Shown here piece after piece: positions 25,966 to 34,458 of a stretch of 64,000 nucleotides of DNA. The notes beneath the pieces were generated by a model. That model saw nothing but the letters and a program-made list of their open reading frames with translations, had not been told where the DNA came from and made no database searches. Position 1 is the stretch's first letter, and the number at the start of each line of letters is the position of its first letter. The translations under genes and the position numbers were made by a program. Origin of the DNA: Streptomyces sp. NRRL F-5135 (GTDB lineage: Bacteria; Actinomycetota; Actinomycetes; Streptomycetales; Streptomycetaceae). The stretch is taken from positions 124,001-188,000 of the forward strand of contig NZ_JOHR01000009.1 of NCBI RefSeq assembly GCF_000719775.1, given 5' to 3'.

Positions 25966-26825
25966 CAGAGTTCCTTGCGTATCACTCGGAGAAAAGCTCT
26001 TGTCTCGTCAACGGGGGCCGCCCGGGCGGACATGTGGTCCAGGACTTCGAGGTAGGCGACGACATCGGAGCGCTGGTCCATGTACGCGGCACCGGTCAGT
26101 CCCTCGGTGTAGACGATGTCCGGCAGTTCGGGGATGTCGAAGCGGAAGAGGTGGAAGGGGCCGAAGGCGCCGAGGTGCGGCCCGACCGAGAAGGGCATGA
26201 CCTGGAGGGTCACATTCGGCAGGTCGGTGGCCTCCAGCAGTCTGTCGACCTGCGCGCGCATCACGTCCGCGTCGCCGACGGGCCGGCGGAGGACCGCCTC
26301 CTCCATGAGGATCCACAGGGTCGGCGCGTCCGGTTTGGTGAGCAGTTCCTGCCGCTTGATCCGGAGGGCGACGCGCCGTTCCAGTTCCCGGGCGTTGCCG
26401 TGGGCGCCCACCCGCAGGACGGCCCGCGCGTAGTCCTCGGTCTGGAGGAGACCGGGCACGTAGTGGGGCTCGTACGTCCTGATCAGGCCGGCTTCGTCCT
26501 CCAGGCTGACGTAGGCGCTGAACCAGCCGGGCAGGGCGTCGCGGAAGCGGTGCCACCAGCCGGGTCTGTTCGCGTCCTTGGCGAGTTCGACGAACTCGCT
26601 CGCCTCCGGCTCGCCGACGCCGTACGCCTGGAGCAGCAGCCTGACGTACGGAAGCTTGAGGCTGACCTCCGAATTCTCCATGCGCCGAATGGTCAGCGGC
26701 GTGACGTCGAGAACCTCGGCCGCCGCCTCTCGCGTCACCTTCGCCTTCTCCCGCAGCGCGCCGAGGCGCTTTCCCAGGACGATGCGCAGGACCGTGGGCG
26801 CGGTACCCGAACGGGCCTCGTTCAC
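25965..26825 (-). CDS. XRE-family regulator with DUF5753 domain
   Basis: The chosen start is the GTG at 26825, because AGGAGG lies 8 bases upstream; the product is then 286 residues. The Cro/CI-type helix-turn-helix is at about 15-65 (LGALREKAKVTREAAAEVLD, VTPLTIRRMENSE). The DUF5753 ligand-like domain follows, with the standard YEPHYVPGLLQTEDYARAVL and LPNVTLQVMPFSVG. Such proteins regulate development or antibiotic genes, often with a DUF397 partner, which follows here. It is divergent from an RsbW-like ATPase. Confidence 0.9.
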   Translation of the reverse strand: MNEARSGTAPTVLRIVLGKRLGALREKAKVTREAAAEVLDVTPLTIRRMENSEVSLKLPYVRLLLQAYGVGEPEASEFVELAKDANRPGWWHRFRDALPGWFSAYVSLEDEAGLIRTYEPHYVPGLLQTEDYARAVLRVGAHGNARELERRVALRIKRQELLTKPDAPTLWILMEEAVLRRPVGDADVMRAQVDRLLEATDLPNVTLQVMPFSVGPHLGAFGPFHLFRFDIPELPDIVYTEGLTGAAYMDQRSDVVAYLEVLDHMSARAAPVDETRAFLRVIRKEL

Positions 26826-27000
26826 GCGACCGCCTCCTTCTGCCGCGTCTTCGGACAGACCTCCCGGCACGGGCTCAGGCTCAGGCTCATTCCCCGAAGT
26901 CTGACAGGAAGTTGACTCACCATCCAGACGGACCGTGAGCATTTTGAAATTATCAGAACGGTTGGTTGCGGCCTGAGCGCCTCAGCAGCATAGTGAACTC

Positions 27001-27630
27001 GTGGCTCACATCACGGATCATGGTGCACGCACGAAACACCAGTCACTCGCTGGTGAGTTGCAGACCCGTGCCCGCCACCTCTGGGACGCCTGGAGCGCGT
27101 CGGTGGGCGGCCCGGACCGTCCGGATCACCATCGACCACGACCCCCCGGGCACGACAGGCTCGACAGTCGCGCGAGCGCGCCGGAGCACAGCACGGTGTT
27201 CCTGCTGCCCAGCAGGCGCGAGTGCGTCGCCGACGCGCGGCAGCGACTGGAGTCCTCGCTCCGCCACCGGCGCGTGTGCGCGGACGCGTGCGACACCGCG
27301 GTGCTGGTGATCTCCGAGCTGTTCACGAACGCCGTCCTGCACACGGACAGCGCGCTGATCACGTGCGAGGTACGGGTCACGGCGGCGCATGTCCGGCTCG
27401 ACGTGCACGACCAGGGCGTACGCGCCCCGCGGGAGCGGACCGCGGAGGGCGCCGGCGCCGGGCTCAGCCCCCGGCGGCCCGACTCCCGCGCGGAGAACGG
27501 GCGGGGGCTGCTGCTCGTGGAGAGCCTCGCCGACGCCTGGGGGGTCGTCCCGCGCGCGGGCGGCACCGGGCGAACCGTATGGGCGACACTGCCGCTCCCG
27601 CCCGAGCAGGCGCCGGCCACTCACACCTGA
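27001..27630 (+). CDS. RsbW/SpoIIAB-like ATP-binding regulator
   Basis: The protein is 209 residues from a GTG. The first 60 are basic and unstructured. A single HATPase_c domain follows with the N box (ISELFTNAVLHTDSALITC), the G1 box (LDVHDQGV) and the G2-like NGRGLLLVESLADAWG, ending GGTGRTVWATLPLP. Proteins of this type are anti-sigma-factor kinases or their relatives. No sigma factor is adjacent. The XRE/DUF397 pair diverges 175 bp upstream, a repeated arrangement in Streptomyces. Confidence 0.85.
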   Translation: MAHITDHGARTKHQSLAGELQTRARHLWDAWSASVGGPDRPDHHRPRPPGHDRLDSRASAPEHSTVFLLPSRRECVADARQRLESSLRHRRVCADACDTAVLVISELFTNAVLHTDSALITCEVRVTAAHVRLDVHDQGVRAPRERTAEGAGAGLSPRRPDSRAENGRGLLLVESLADAWGVVPRAGGTGRTVWATLPLPPEQAPATHT

Positions 27631-27723
27631 GGTAAACCGGGTCACTCCCGGCGTCACCCGCCCCGACAAACACCTATCAGGCGCACAGAACTGGCATGGA
27701 GTCGCCACTCTCTGAACTGGCTC

Positions 27724-28578
27724 TTGTCACGCAACGAAGTCATGTGCGTACATGGAGTTGCGTACGGCTCCGAGGGGATGGCGGGGGTGGTCCACGTGGG
27801 GGATGTTCCAGGTTCTGTACTCAACAGGTCTGCGCTGTCGGTGGACGTCGTTCGGGAGGACGTGGTGGACACGCCCCACCCTCCGGGCAGGCCCATCCGC
27901 GGTGTGCGCCAGGTGACGGCCACCCTGACCGCGCTGGTCCGCTCCGCCCGCCACGAACTGCTCATCTTCGACGATCCGGCCGGCTGCGCCAACCAGTGCG
28001 TGCCGGAGCAGTTCCTCGACTTCGCGGGCGCCTGCGTGCGGGCGGCGGGCGAGCGCGCGTGGGAGGAGGGCCGGGGGGCCGGCGGCCGGCGGCGCAGACG
28101 GCTGCCCGCGGTCTCCGTCCGGCGGATCGTGCCCCGGCACGGGCTGGCGGGGCTCCCGTACCCGCTGCCCCGCCAGCTCCCGGGGCGCGCACGCCAGACG
28201 GACTCGATCCCGTTCAAGATGATCCTGGTGGACCGCTCGGTGGCGGCGGTGCCCCTCGATCTCCAACTGCACTACCACGGACTGCTGCTGATCCGGGACC
28301 CGGTGGTCGTCCAGGCCCTCGTCCGTACGCACGAGATGTGGTGGGAGACGGGCGAGGACCTGCCGACGGCCGCGCTCCCGGCCCCCGGGGTGCTGCCGAG
28401 CCAGTTGCGGCCGGTGCTGGAGGCGCTGTTGGCGGGGCTGACGGACGAGACGGCGGCGACACGCCTGGGCATGTCCACCCGGACCTACAGCCGACGGGTG
28501 GGCGACCTGCTCACCGCGCTCGGCACGACGAGCCGCTTCCGGGCAGGCGCGGAAGCGGCTCGTCGGGGCTGGATCTGA
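27724..28578 (+). CDS. LuxR-type transcriptional regulator with TrmB/PLD-like N-terminus
   Basis: The C-terminal 60 residues form a LuxR-like helix-turn-helix: VLEALLAGLTDETAATRLGM, STRTYSRRVGDLLTALGTTS. The middle region (VRSARHELLIFDDPAG, then MILVDRSVAAVPLDLQ) resembles the phosphodiesterase-like sensor fold found in Streptomyces LuxR orphans. A TTG at 27724 gives 284 residues; the ATG at 27778 is a plausible shorter start. No cognate kinase is nearby. The stop codon lies at the start of a 17-bp tandem array. Confidence 0.75.
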   Translation: MSRNEVMCVHGVAYGSEGMAGVVHVGDVPGSVLNRSALSVDVVREDVVDTPHPPGRPIRGVRQVTATLTALVRSARHELLIFDDPAGCANQCVPEQFLDFAGACVRAAGERAWEEGRGAGGRRRRRLPAVSVRRIVPRHGLAGLPYPLPRQLPGRARQTDSIPFKMILVDRSVAAVPLDLQLHYHGLLLIRDPVVVQALVRTHEMWWETGEDLPTAALPAPGVLPSQLRPVLEALLAGLTDETAATRLGMSTRTYSRRVGDLLTALGTTSRFRAGAEAARRGWI

Positions 28579-28644
28579 CCCTCACGGCACGATGACCCTC
28601 ACGGCACGACGGCCCTCAGAGCGCGACGGCCCTCACGGCGCGAC
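28577..28644. repeat. 17-bp tandem array starting in a stop codon
   Basis: Four units: GACCCTCACGGCACGAT (28577-28593), one C variant (28594-28610), then GGCCCTCAGAGCGCGAC and GGCCCTCACGGCGCGAC. Unit one begins with the GA of the LuxR gene's TGA. The array fills the gap to the convergent ABC permease. Confidence 0.88.
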
Positions 28645-28661
28645 GGCGGACACGATGGGCC

Positions 28662-29519
28662 TCAAGACACGATGTCCTTGCGGGAGAAGCCCCTGAAGGC
28701 CAGGGCGAACAGCACCACCGCGTAGGTCACCGAGATCGCCGCCCCCTTCACCATGCCGCCCCACTCCAGCTGCGGCTGGAGCGCGTCGGCCCAGGCGAAC
28801 TGCCAGTGGGCGGGCAGGAAGTCCCGCCAGGAACCGAGCGCCGTGACGGCGTCCAGCACATTACCGATGATCGTGAGGCCCACCGCGCCGCCGACCGCGC
28901 CCAGCGGGGCGTCGGTCCTGGTCGACAGCCAGAAGGCGAGCGCGGCGGTGACCAGTTGGGAGACGAAGATGAACGCGACCACGACGAGCAGCCGGGGCAT
29001 GGCCTCGGCCGGGGCCAGGGAGCCGCCCGTCGGCAGTTCGAGCGGCCCCCAGCCGTACGCGGCCGTGCCGGCGACCAGCGCCACCAGCGGCAGCAGCAGG
29101 ATCGCCCCGGCGCTCATCAGGAGCGCCACCGCCAGCTTGCTCCACAGCAGCCGGATCCGGGGCACGGGAGCGGCCAGCAGGTAGCGCAGCGACGACCAGC
29201 TCGCCTCGGAGGCGACGGTGTCCCCGTGGAACAGGGCGACGGGCACGACCAGGAGGAAGCCCGCGGAGACGAAGAGACACGTGGCGGCGAAGTTGGCACC
29301 GGAGGCGGTCGCGGTGTCCATCAGGGTCACCCGCCCGTTCTCCCGTCCCTCCGGCGTGCCCCCGATGGCGAAGGCCACGATCATCACGAACGGGAGGACG
29401 GCCAGGACGCTCCCCATGGCCAGCGTCCGCCGCCGCTTCAGCTGCCGCAGCGTCTCGACCCGCAGCGGCAGGGTGCGCCGGGGACGGTAGCCGGGGGCCG
29501 ATTCGGTCAGCGCGCTCAT
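28662..29519 (-). CDS. ABC-2 type transporter permease
   Basis: The protein is 285 residues with a basic N-terminus (LRVETLRQLKRRRTLAMGSV) and six predicted helices, for example SVLAVLPFVMIVAFAIGG, FVSAGFLLVVPVALFHG and LLMSAGAILLLPLVALVAGT. This is the usual ABC2_membrane layout. Its ATG overlaps the stop of the hydrolase-ABC fusion gene (ATGA, 29516-29519). It must be the membrane partner for that fusion's ATPase domain. The substrate is unknown. Confidence 0.88.
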   Translation of the reverse strand: MSALTESAPGYRPRRTLPLRVETLRQLKRRRTLAMGSVLAVLPFVMIVAFAIGGTPEGRENGRVTLMDTATASGANFAATCLFVSAGFLLVVPVALFHGDTVASEASWSSLRYLLAAPVPRIRLLWSKLAVALLMSAGAILLLPLVALVAGTAAYGWGPLELPTGGSLAPAEAMPRLLVVVAFIFVSQLVTAALAFWLSTRTDAPLGAVGGAVGLTIIGNVLDAVTALGSWRDFLPAHWQFAWADALQPQLEWGGMVKGAAISVTYAVVLFALAFRGFSRKDIVS

Positions 29520-32149
29520 GCGGAGCCTCCTGAGATCAGGGTGAGGAACGCGTCCTCCAGGCGTCGGTGCGGCCCGACCCCCGTCAGCGGTACGTCCAGC
29601 CGGACCAGTTCGGCGATCAGGGCCTGGGTGGTCATGCCGTCGAGCCCCACGAGCAGCCCCTCCTCGGTCCGGACGGCGGAGCCGACCCCCGCCAGGCCGG
29701 CGACCTCGTCGGCCACCCGGTCCGACACCGGCTCGGCGGTGGTGACCAGCACGGTGTCGCCCGAGCCGGTGATCTCCTCGACCGGTCCCGCCTGCACGAG
29801 CTGCCCCCGGTCCATGACGACCAGGTGCGTACAGGACTGCTCGACCTCGGAGAGGAGGTGGCTGGAGACGATGACGGTCCTGCCGCCGGCCGCGTACTTG
29901 ATCATCACGTCCCGCATCTCGCGGATCTGGGGCGGGTCGAGTCCGTTGGTCGGTTCGTCCAGGATCAGCAGGTCCGGCATGCCGAGCATGGCCTGGGCGA
30001 TGGCGAGGCGCTGCCGCATGCCCTGCGAGTAGGTGCGTACGGCACGGGCGAGCGCGTCACCGAGGCCGGCGATCTCCAGGGCCTCGTCGATGCGGGAGTC
30101 CTCGGCCGGACGGCCGGTGGCCTGCCAGTACAGCTCCAGGTTGGCCCGGCCCGACAGGTGCGGCAGGAAACCGGCGCCTTCCACGAACGCCCCGACGCGG
30201 GAGAGGACCGGCGCTCCCGGCCTGATGGCGTGTCCGAAGACCCGGATCTCGCCGGCGTCGGGGCCGATGAGCCCCATCAGCATGCGCAGGGTGGTCGTCT
30301 TGCCGGCGCCGTTCGGGCCGAGCAGGCCGAGCACCTGGCCCTTCTCGACCCGGAAGGAGAGGTCGCGGACCGCGTACCGGTCGGACGACTTGGCGTACCG
30401 CTTGGTCAGCCCGCTGATCTGGAGCGGCACTTCGGCGAGCGCGGGGTCGGGCGCGGGCGCGGCGGTGCGGCGCCGGGCGGTGAGCAGCAGCCCGGCCGCG
30501 ATCACGACTCCGGCGGCCGGCAGTCCCCAGGTCCACCAGGGCAGCCCGGTGGCGCCGGTGGTGAGGGCGGGCACGGTCGGTACGGCCAGGGCGCCCGCCA
30601 CGGAGACCCGGTAGTCGGCGGGGGCGGCCGGCGAGGCGTAGCCGAGGTCGGTGGCCGAGAGGACCAGCCGCAACCGGTGTCCCGGGGCGACCTGATGGTC
30701 CACGGCGGGCAGCGTGATCTCGACGGTCCTGTCCTGGCGGGCGTCCTCGACCCGGAGGGGCGTGACGAGCTGGGAGGGCAGTACCTGGCTGCGGCCGTCG
30801 GGACCGACGTCGTAGAGCTTGGCGAAGAGGACCGCCTCACCGGTGCTGGAGCGGACCGTGGCCCGCACGGTCGGCGAGCCGGTGACGCGCAGCGAGCGGT
30901 CGAGGGGCGCCGAGTCGAAACGCGCGTACTGGCCGGGGAAGTCGAGGGAGAGTCCGACACCGGCCGACGACAGCTGGGCGAGCCCGCCGCCCAGCCCGGG
31001 TACGGCGGAGATCGCGGGCGGCGCGCCGCCCGCCGGGTTCTCGAAGGTCTGGGCGCGGCCGGTGAGCGGGACGGATGTGGTGCCGCTCGTCAGGCCCGGG
31101 TAGCGGTCACCGCTCGCGCCGCGCAGCTGCGCCCGGCCGTCGGTGGAGTCGACGCCGCCGGTCCTGCTGACCCGGAACGCGGGACCGGTGGTGGCCTCCT
31201 GGTCGTCCTTGAGATGGCGGTCGAACCACTGGGTGACGCGGCTTTCGAGACGGCCGGCCTCCGGGTCCCCGCCGTCGTGCCCGCCGGCCATCCAGTCGAC
31301 GTCGACGGGCGCCCCGTTGCGCTGGATCGCGCGCGCCATGGCGTCGGCGTGGCCGAGCGGGAAGAGCGAGTCGTTCTGGCCCTGGACGATCAGCGCGGGC
31401 ACGTCGATCCGGTCGCCGACGGCGGACGGGCTGCGCCGCTCGAGGAGGTCACGGGCGGCGGGGTCCGGTTTCCCGGAGAGGGCGACCCGCTCGTACATGT
31501 CGCACAGTTGCTTCTCGAAGCGGGCGCAGCCGCCGCCGTTGGAGATGAAGATCCCGGCCCAGAGCTTCTTGAAGACCCCGTTCGGGAAGAGGGCGTCCGC
31601 GAGGTTCCAATAGGTGATCAGCGGGGCGATGGCGTCGACGCGGTCGTCGTACCCGGCGGCGAGGAGCGAGACGGCCCCGCCGTAGGAGGCCCCCGTGACG
31701 CCGACGCGGGGATCGCCCTTGGCGTCCAGGCTCACCTCGGGACGTTTCGCGAGCCAGTCGATCAGCCGGGAGACGTCCTTGACCTCGTTGTCGGGGTCGT
31801 TGAGTCCGATCTTTCCGGTGGATTTCCCGAAGCCGCGGGCCGACCAGGTCAGTACCGCGTAGCCGTCGCGGGCGAGCTTCTCGGCCTGGGCCCGTACGTC
31901 GTTCTTGCTGCCGCCGAAGCCGTGGCCTATGAGAACCGCGGGCCGGCGTCCGCCGCCTCCCGCGGTGAAGTACGAGGTGTCGATCCGGGCGCCGGGCATC
32001 GTCAGTGTCTGGTCCGCCCGGTGCACCGGGGGCGGCCGGTCCGAGGCGACTGCGGTCCAGGTCCCGGCGCCGACCAGTACGGCGACGGCGGCCAGGCCCG
32101 CGAGCAGGCGTGCGCGCGGCCGGGACCTGAGAGGGGTTCGGGTCTCCAT
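29516..32149 (-). CDS. Fusion: secreted S15/CocE-type hydrolase plus ABC ATPase
   Basis: The protein is 877 residues. Residues 15-35 are a membrane segment. Residues 45-310 form an alpha/beta hydrolase of the X-Pro dipeptidyl-peptidase (S15) group: nucleophile Ser155 in VTGASYGG, Asp260 in VQGQNDSLF and His291 in AGGHDGG. Residues 330-525 form the PepX-C-like jelly roll. A second membrane helix lies at 541-558. Residues 573-877 are a complete ABC ATPase: Walker A GPNGAGKTT (611-619), signature YSQGMRQR (707-714), Walker B LLILDEP (727-733) and an H-loop in SSHLLSEVE. This topology places the hydrolase outside and the ATPase inside, with the permease gene following by a four-base overlap. Confidence 0.9.
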   Translation of the reverse strand: METRTPLRSRPRARLLAGLAAVAVLVGAGTWTAVASDRPPPVHRADQTLTMPGARIDTSYFTAGGGGRRPAVLIGHGFGGSKNDVRAQAEKLARDGYAVLTWSARGFGKSTGKIGLNDPDNEVKDVSRLIDWLAKRPEVSLDAKGDPRVGVTGASYGGAVSLLAAGYDDRVDAIAPLITYWNLADALFPNGVFKKLWAGIFISNGGGCARFEKQLCDMYERVALSGKPDPAARDLLERRSPSAVGDRIDVPALIVQGQNDSLFPLGHADAMARAIQRNGAPVDVDWMAGGHDGGDPEAGRLESRVTQWFDRHLKDDQEATTGPAFRVSRTGGVDSTDGRAQLRGASGDRYPGLTSGTTSVPLTGRAQTFENPAGGAPPAISAVPGLGGGLAQLSSAGVGLSLDFPGQYARFDSAPLDRSLRVTGSPTVRATVRSSTGEAVLFAKLYDVGPDGRSQVLPSQLVTPLRVEDARQDRTVEITLPAVDHQVAPGHRLRLVLSATDLGYASPAAPADYRVSVAGALAVPTVPALTTGATGLPWWTWGLPAAGVVIAAGLLLTARRRTAAPAPDPALAEVPLQISGLTKRYAKSSDRYAVRDLSFRVEKGQVLGLLGPNGAGKTTTLRMLMGLIGPDAGEIRVFGHAIRPGAPVLSRVGAFVEGAGFLPHLSGRANLELYWQATGRPAEDSRIDEALEIAGLGDALARAVRTYSQGMRQRLAIAQAMLGMPDLLILDEPTNGLDPPQIREMRDVMIKYAAGGRTVIVSSHLLSEVEQSCTHLVVMDRGQLVQAGPVEEITGSGDTVLVTTAEPVSDRVADEVAGLAGVGSAVRTEEGLLVGLDGMTTQALIAELVRLDVPLTGVGPHRRLEDAFLTLISGGSA

Positions 32150-32358
32150 GCGTGAACCCTAAACGTGGTTCCGGCGCACCACCGCTGTCCCCGGTCGGAA
32201 CCGCGAGGCATCCTCGAGGCGTACGGGATACCGTCTCCGTACACCGGACGCGGTATGCGCCACGGTGTTCCGCGGCCGCGCTGCCGTACCCGCCGTCCGC
32301 CGCGCTGCCGGCCGCCGGCCGTCGGCTGCCGCGGCCAAGCCGAAGGGGGCAACGGCAC

Positions 32359-32778
32359 ATGGACACCATGATCCGTCGCGCGACGACGGTCGCCGAGCTG
32401 ATGGCGGCGGGGACGCTGTTCGACGGCCCGCCGCGTATCGACTGGGCGGAGTGCTTCCTCGCGTCCCCGGGTCATCTGATGCTGATCGCCTACGCCGACG
32501 ACCGGCCCGTCGGGATGGCCTCCGGTGTGGAGATGACGCACCCGGACAAGGGCACGGAGATGTGCCTGTACGAGCTGGCGGTGGCGGAGCCGTACCGGCG
32601 GGCGGGCATCGGCAGGGCGCTGGCCGAGGCACTGGCGGCGGAGGCACGTGAGCGCGGCTGTTACGACATGTGGGTCGGCGTGGAGACGGGCAACGACCCG
32701 GCGCTCGCGACCTACCGGTCGGCCGGAGCGCGGGAGGAAGGCACGTGCTCCGTGCTGACCTGGGACTTCTCCGGCTGA
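32359..32778 (+). CDS. GNAT acetyltransferase, AAC(3)-I-like
   Basis: The protein is 139 residues from ATG 32359 (an ATG at 32368 is the alternative). Motif A of the GNAT fold is YELAVAEPYRRAGIGRALAE with the R-x-x-G-x-G acetyl-CoA loop. The C-terminal GNDPALATYRSAGAREEGTC then WDF resembles the ending of AAC(3)-I aminoglycoside acetyltransferases (DPA-x-A-Y and RE-E). Drug acetylation is possible, but many such GNATs act on unknown amines. It stands alone, divergent from the hydrolase-ABC operon. Confidence 0.82.
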   Translation: MDTMIRRATTVAELMAAGTLFDGPPRIDWAECFLASPGHLMLIAYADDRPVGMASGVEMTHPDKGTEMCLYELAVAEPYRRAGIGRALAEALAAEARERGCYDMWVGVETGNDPALATYRSAGAREEGTCSVLTWDFSG

Positions 32779-32906
32779 GACGGAAGGGCGTGGCCGCGGT
32801 GGGGGCGGGGCGGGACCGTGTCGGTGCCTGAACCGGGCCGGGACCCGGGGTCGTGTCGACCGGCCGGGGGCCTGTCGGCCGACCGGGGGCCTGCGGCCCG
32901 CCCTGA

Positions 32907-33527
32907 TCACTCAGGCGGCGGCCAGTTCAGCAGGGCCATGTCGGCCACCCCCTGAAGGTCGTCGCGGGTCGCACCACCGGCTGCTTGGACGGCGATGCCG
33001 TTGGCGACGGTCATGAGGTAGCGGGCGAGCAGTCCGGGATCGGTGCCGGGAGGCAGGTCGCCTTCGTCGACGGCTTGCCGGAACCGATCGCGGAGGCGGG
33101 AGGTGTGCTCGTCGCGCCAGGCGCTGAGGGTGTCCCGGGCGGGGCGTCCCGGGTCGCCGGCGGCGAGGGCGCCTTGGACGCCGAGGCAACCGGTGGGGCA
33201 GCCGGGGCGGGTGGTGGCCCGGACGGAGCCGTTCAGGAACGCGGTGGCCACCTGCCGGGCGGTCGGCTCCCGCATGGCCCGGGCCCCGTACGAGGCGGGA
33301 CCTTCGGTGTAACGCTCCAGAGCCTTGCGGAACAGCTCCTCCTTGTTGCCGAAGGCCGCGTACATGCTGGTGCGGGTGATTCCCATGGCGCTGGTCAGGT
33401 CGGTGAGGCTGGCGCCCTCGTAACCCTGTTCCCAGAAGACCCGCATGGCGTGTTCGAGGGCCTCGTCGGCGTCGAATCCTCTCGGCCGACCGATCGGTGC
33501 CTTCCGCCGCGTCTCCATGCGGGCCAT
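32907..33527 (-). CDS. TetR-family transcriptional regulator
   Basis: The protein is 206 residues. The helix-turn-helix is DADEALEHAMRVFWEQGYEG, ASLTDLTSAMGITRTSMYAA then FGNKEELF. The C-terminal domain has the cysteine pair in TRPGCPTGCLGVQGAL, a feature of the YxaF/LmrA-type TetR group whose members sense redox or electrophilic stress. It is divergent from an SDR oxidoreductase with palindromes in the 87-bp gap, so it most likely represses that gene. Confidence 0.92.
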   Translation of the reverse strand: MARMETRRKAPIGRPRGFDADEALEHAMRVFWEQGYEGASLTDLTSAMGITRTSMYAAFGNKEELFRKALERYTEGPASYGARAMREPTARQVATAFLNGSVRATTRPGCPTGCLGVQGALAAGDPGRPARDTLSAWRDEHTSRLRDRFRQAVDEGDLPPGTDPGLLARYLMTVANGIAVQAAGGATRDDLQGVADMALLNWPPPE

Positions 33528-33573
33528 CCTACCCCTTCCGTACTGGACGGTGCAGATGTGCTACGGTCCTCAT

Positions 33574-33593
33574 TCGGTACCGATTGGTATCAA
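33574..33593. promoter_or_regulatory. Tandem 10-bp palindromes, candidate TetR operator
   Basis: TCGGTACCGA (33574-33583) is a perfect palindrome and is directly followed by TTGGTATCAA (33584-33593), an imperfect one. They lie just upstream of the SDR start, next to GGAGG at 33601-33605, so a bound repressor would block the SDR promoter or early elongation. Confidence 0.6.
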
Positions 33594-33614
33594 ACTCTGT
33601 GGAGGTCATGCACC

Positions 33615-34364
33615 ATGGGACAGCTTGAAGGCAAGACCGCCGTCATCACCGGCGGCAGCACCGGGATCGGCCTCGCCACCGCCGTCCGGCTGGCGGCCGA
33701 AGGCGCACACGTGTTCATCACGGGCCGGCGCAAGACGGAGCTGGACGCGGCCGTGGAAACCATCGGCCCGGCCCGGGCCACCGCGGTGGCGGGTGACATC
33801 TCCGACCTCGCCGACCTGGACCGCCTCTACGACGCGGTCCGCGCCCGGGGCCGGGGCCTGGACGTGGTCTTCGCCAACGCCGCGACCGCCTCGTTCGCGA
33901 CACTGGAGCAGGTCACCGAGGAGCACTTCGACCAGACCTTCGGCGTCAACGTCCGGGGCACGTTGTTCACGGTGCGGAAGGCGCTGCCGCTGCTCAACGA
34001 CGGCGCCTCGGTGATCCTGAACGCCTCGGTGCGCGCCGATGACGGTGTCGCGGCGTTCGGCACGTACGCGGCCTCCAAGGCAGCGGTCCGGTCCTTCGCC
34101 CGGACCTGGGCCAACGAGCTCAAGGAGCGGAACATCCGGGTCAACGCGATCTCCCCGGGCACGATCGACACTCCCGCGCTCGACGGGATGGTGGGCGCGG
34201 ACGAAGCGCCCGCCCTCAAGGCGCGGTTCGCCGCCGGTGTCCCACTCGGCAGGATCGGGCGCGCCGATGAGGTCGCCGACGTGGTGGCCTTCCTCGCTTC
34301 CGAGCAGAGCAGCTTCATACTCGGAGCCAACCTGTACGTCGACGGAGGCGAGAACCAGATCTGA
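33615..34364 (+). CDS. SDR-family oxidoreductase
   Basis: The 249-residue protein is a classical short-chain dehydrogenase. It has the NAD(P) loop VITGGSTGIGLATAVRLAAE, a GRR at the end of strand 2 that favours NADP, the NA-x-A segment VVFANAATASF, and the active-site Tyr-x-x-x-Lys in TYAASKAAVRSF with a serine in LNASVRADD. The C-terminus ends in the usual LYVDGGENQI. GGAGG at 33601 supports the ATG at 33615. Its role is probably detoxification, controlled by the divergent TetR. Confidence 0.92.
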   Translation: MGQLEGKTAVITGGSTGIGLATAVRLAAEGAHVFITGRRKTELDAAVETIGPARATAVAGDISDLADLDRLYDAVRARGRGLDVVFANAATASFATLEQVTEEHFDQTFGVNVRGTLFTVRKALPLLNDGASVILNASVRADDGVAAFGTYAASKAAVRSFARTWANELKERNIRVNAISPGTIDTPALDGMVGADEAPALKARFAAGVPLGRIGRADEVADVVAFLASEQSSFILGANLYVDGGENQI

Positions 34365-34373
34365 CGCCGGACG

Positions 34374-34408
34374 GCGTCTGTACGGTCCGCCCCGGGCCGT
34401 ACAGACGC
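34374..34408. terminator. Hairpin between convergent SDR and MFS genes
   Basis: GCGTCTGTACGG (34374-34385) pairs perfectly with CCGTACAGACGC (34397-34408), a 12-bp stem with an 11-base loop. It serves both directions. Confidence 0.8.
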
Positions 34409-34458
34409 GTCACGCCCTATGGCGCGAGCCGTGTGGTGCGCGCGGTCGCCGTGCGGCG

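Noticed and set aside
29567..32155. An 862-codon plus-strand open frame
   Set aside because: Antisense shadow of the hydrolase-ABC fusion, whose motifs on the minus strand are unmistakable.
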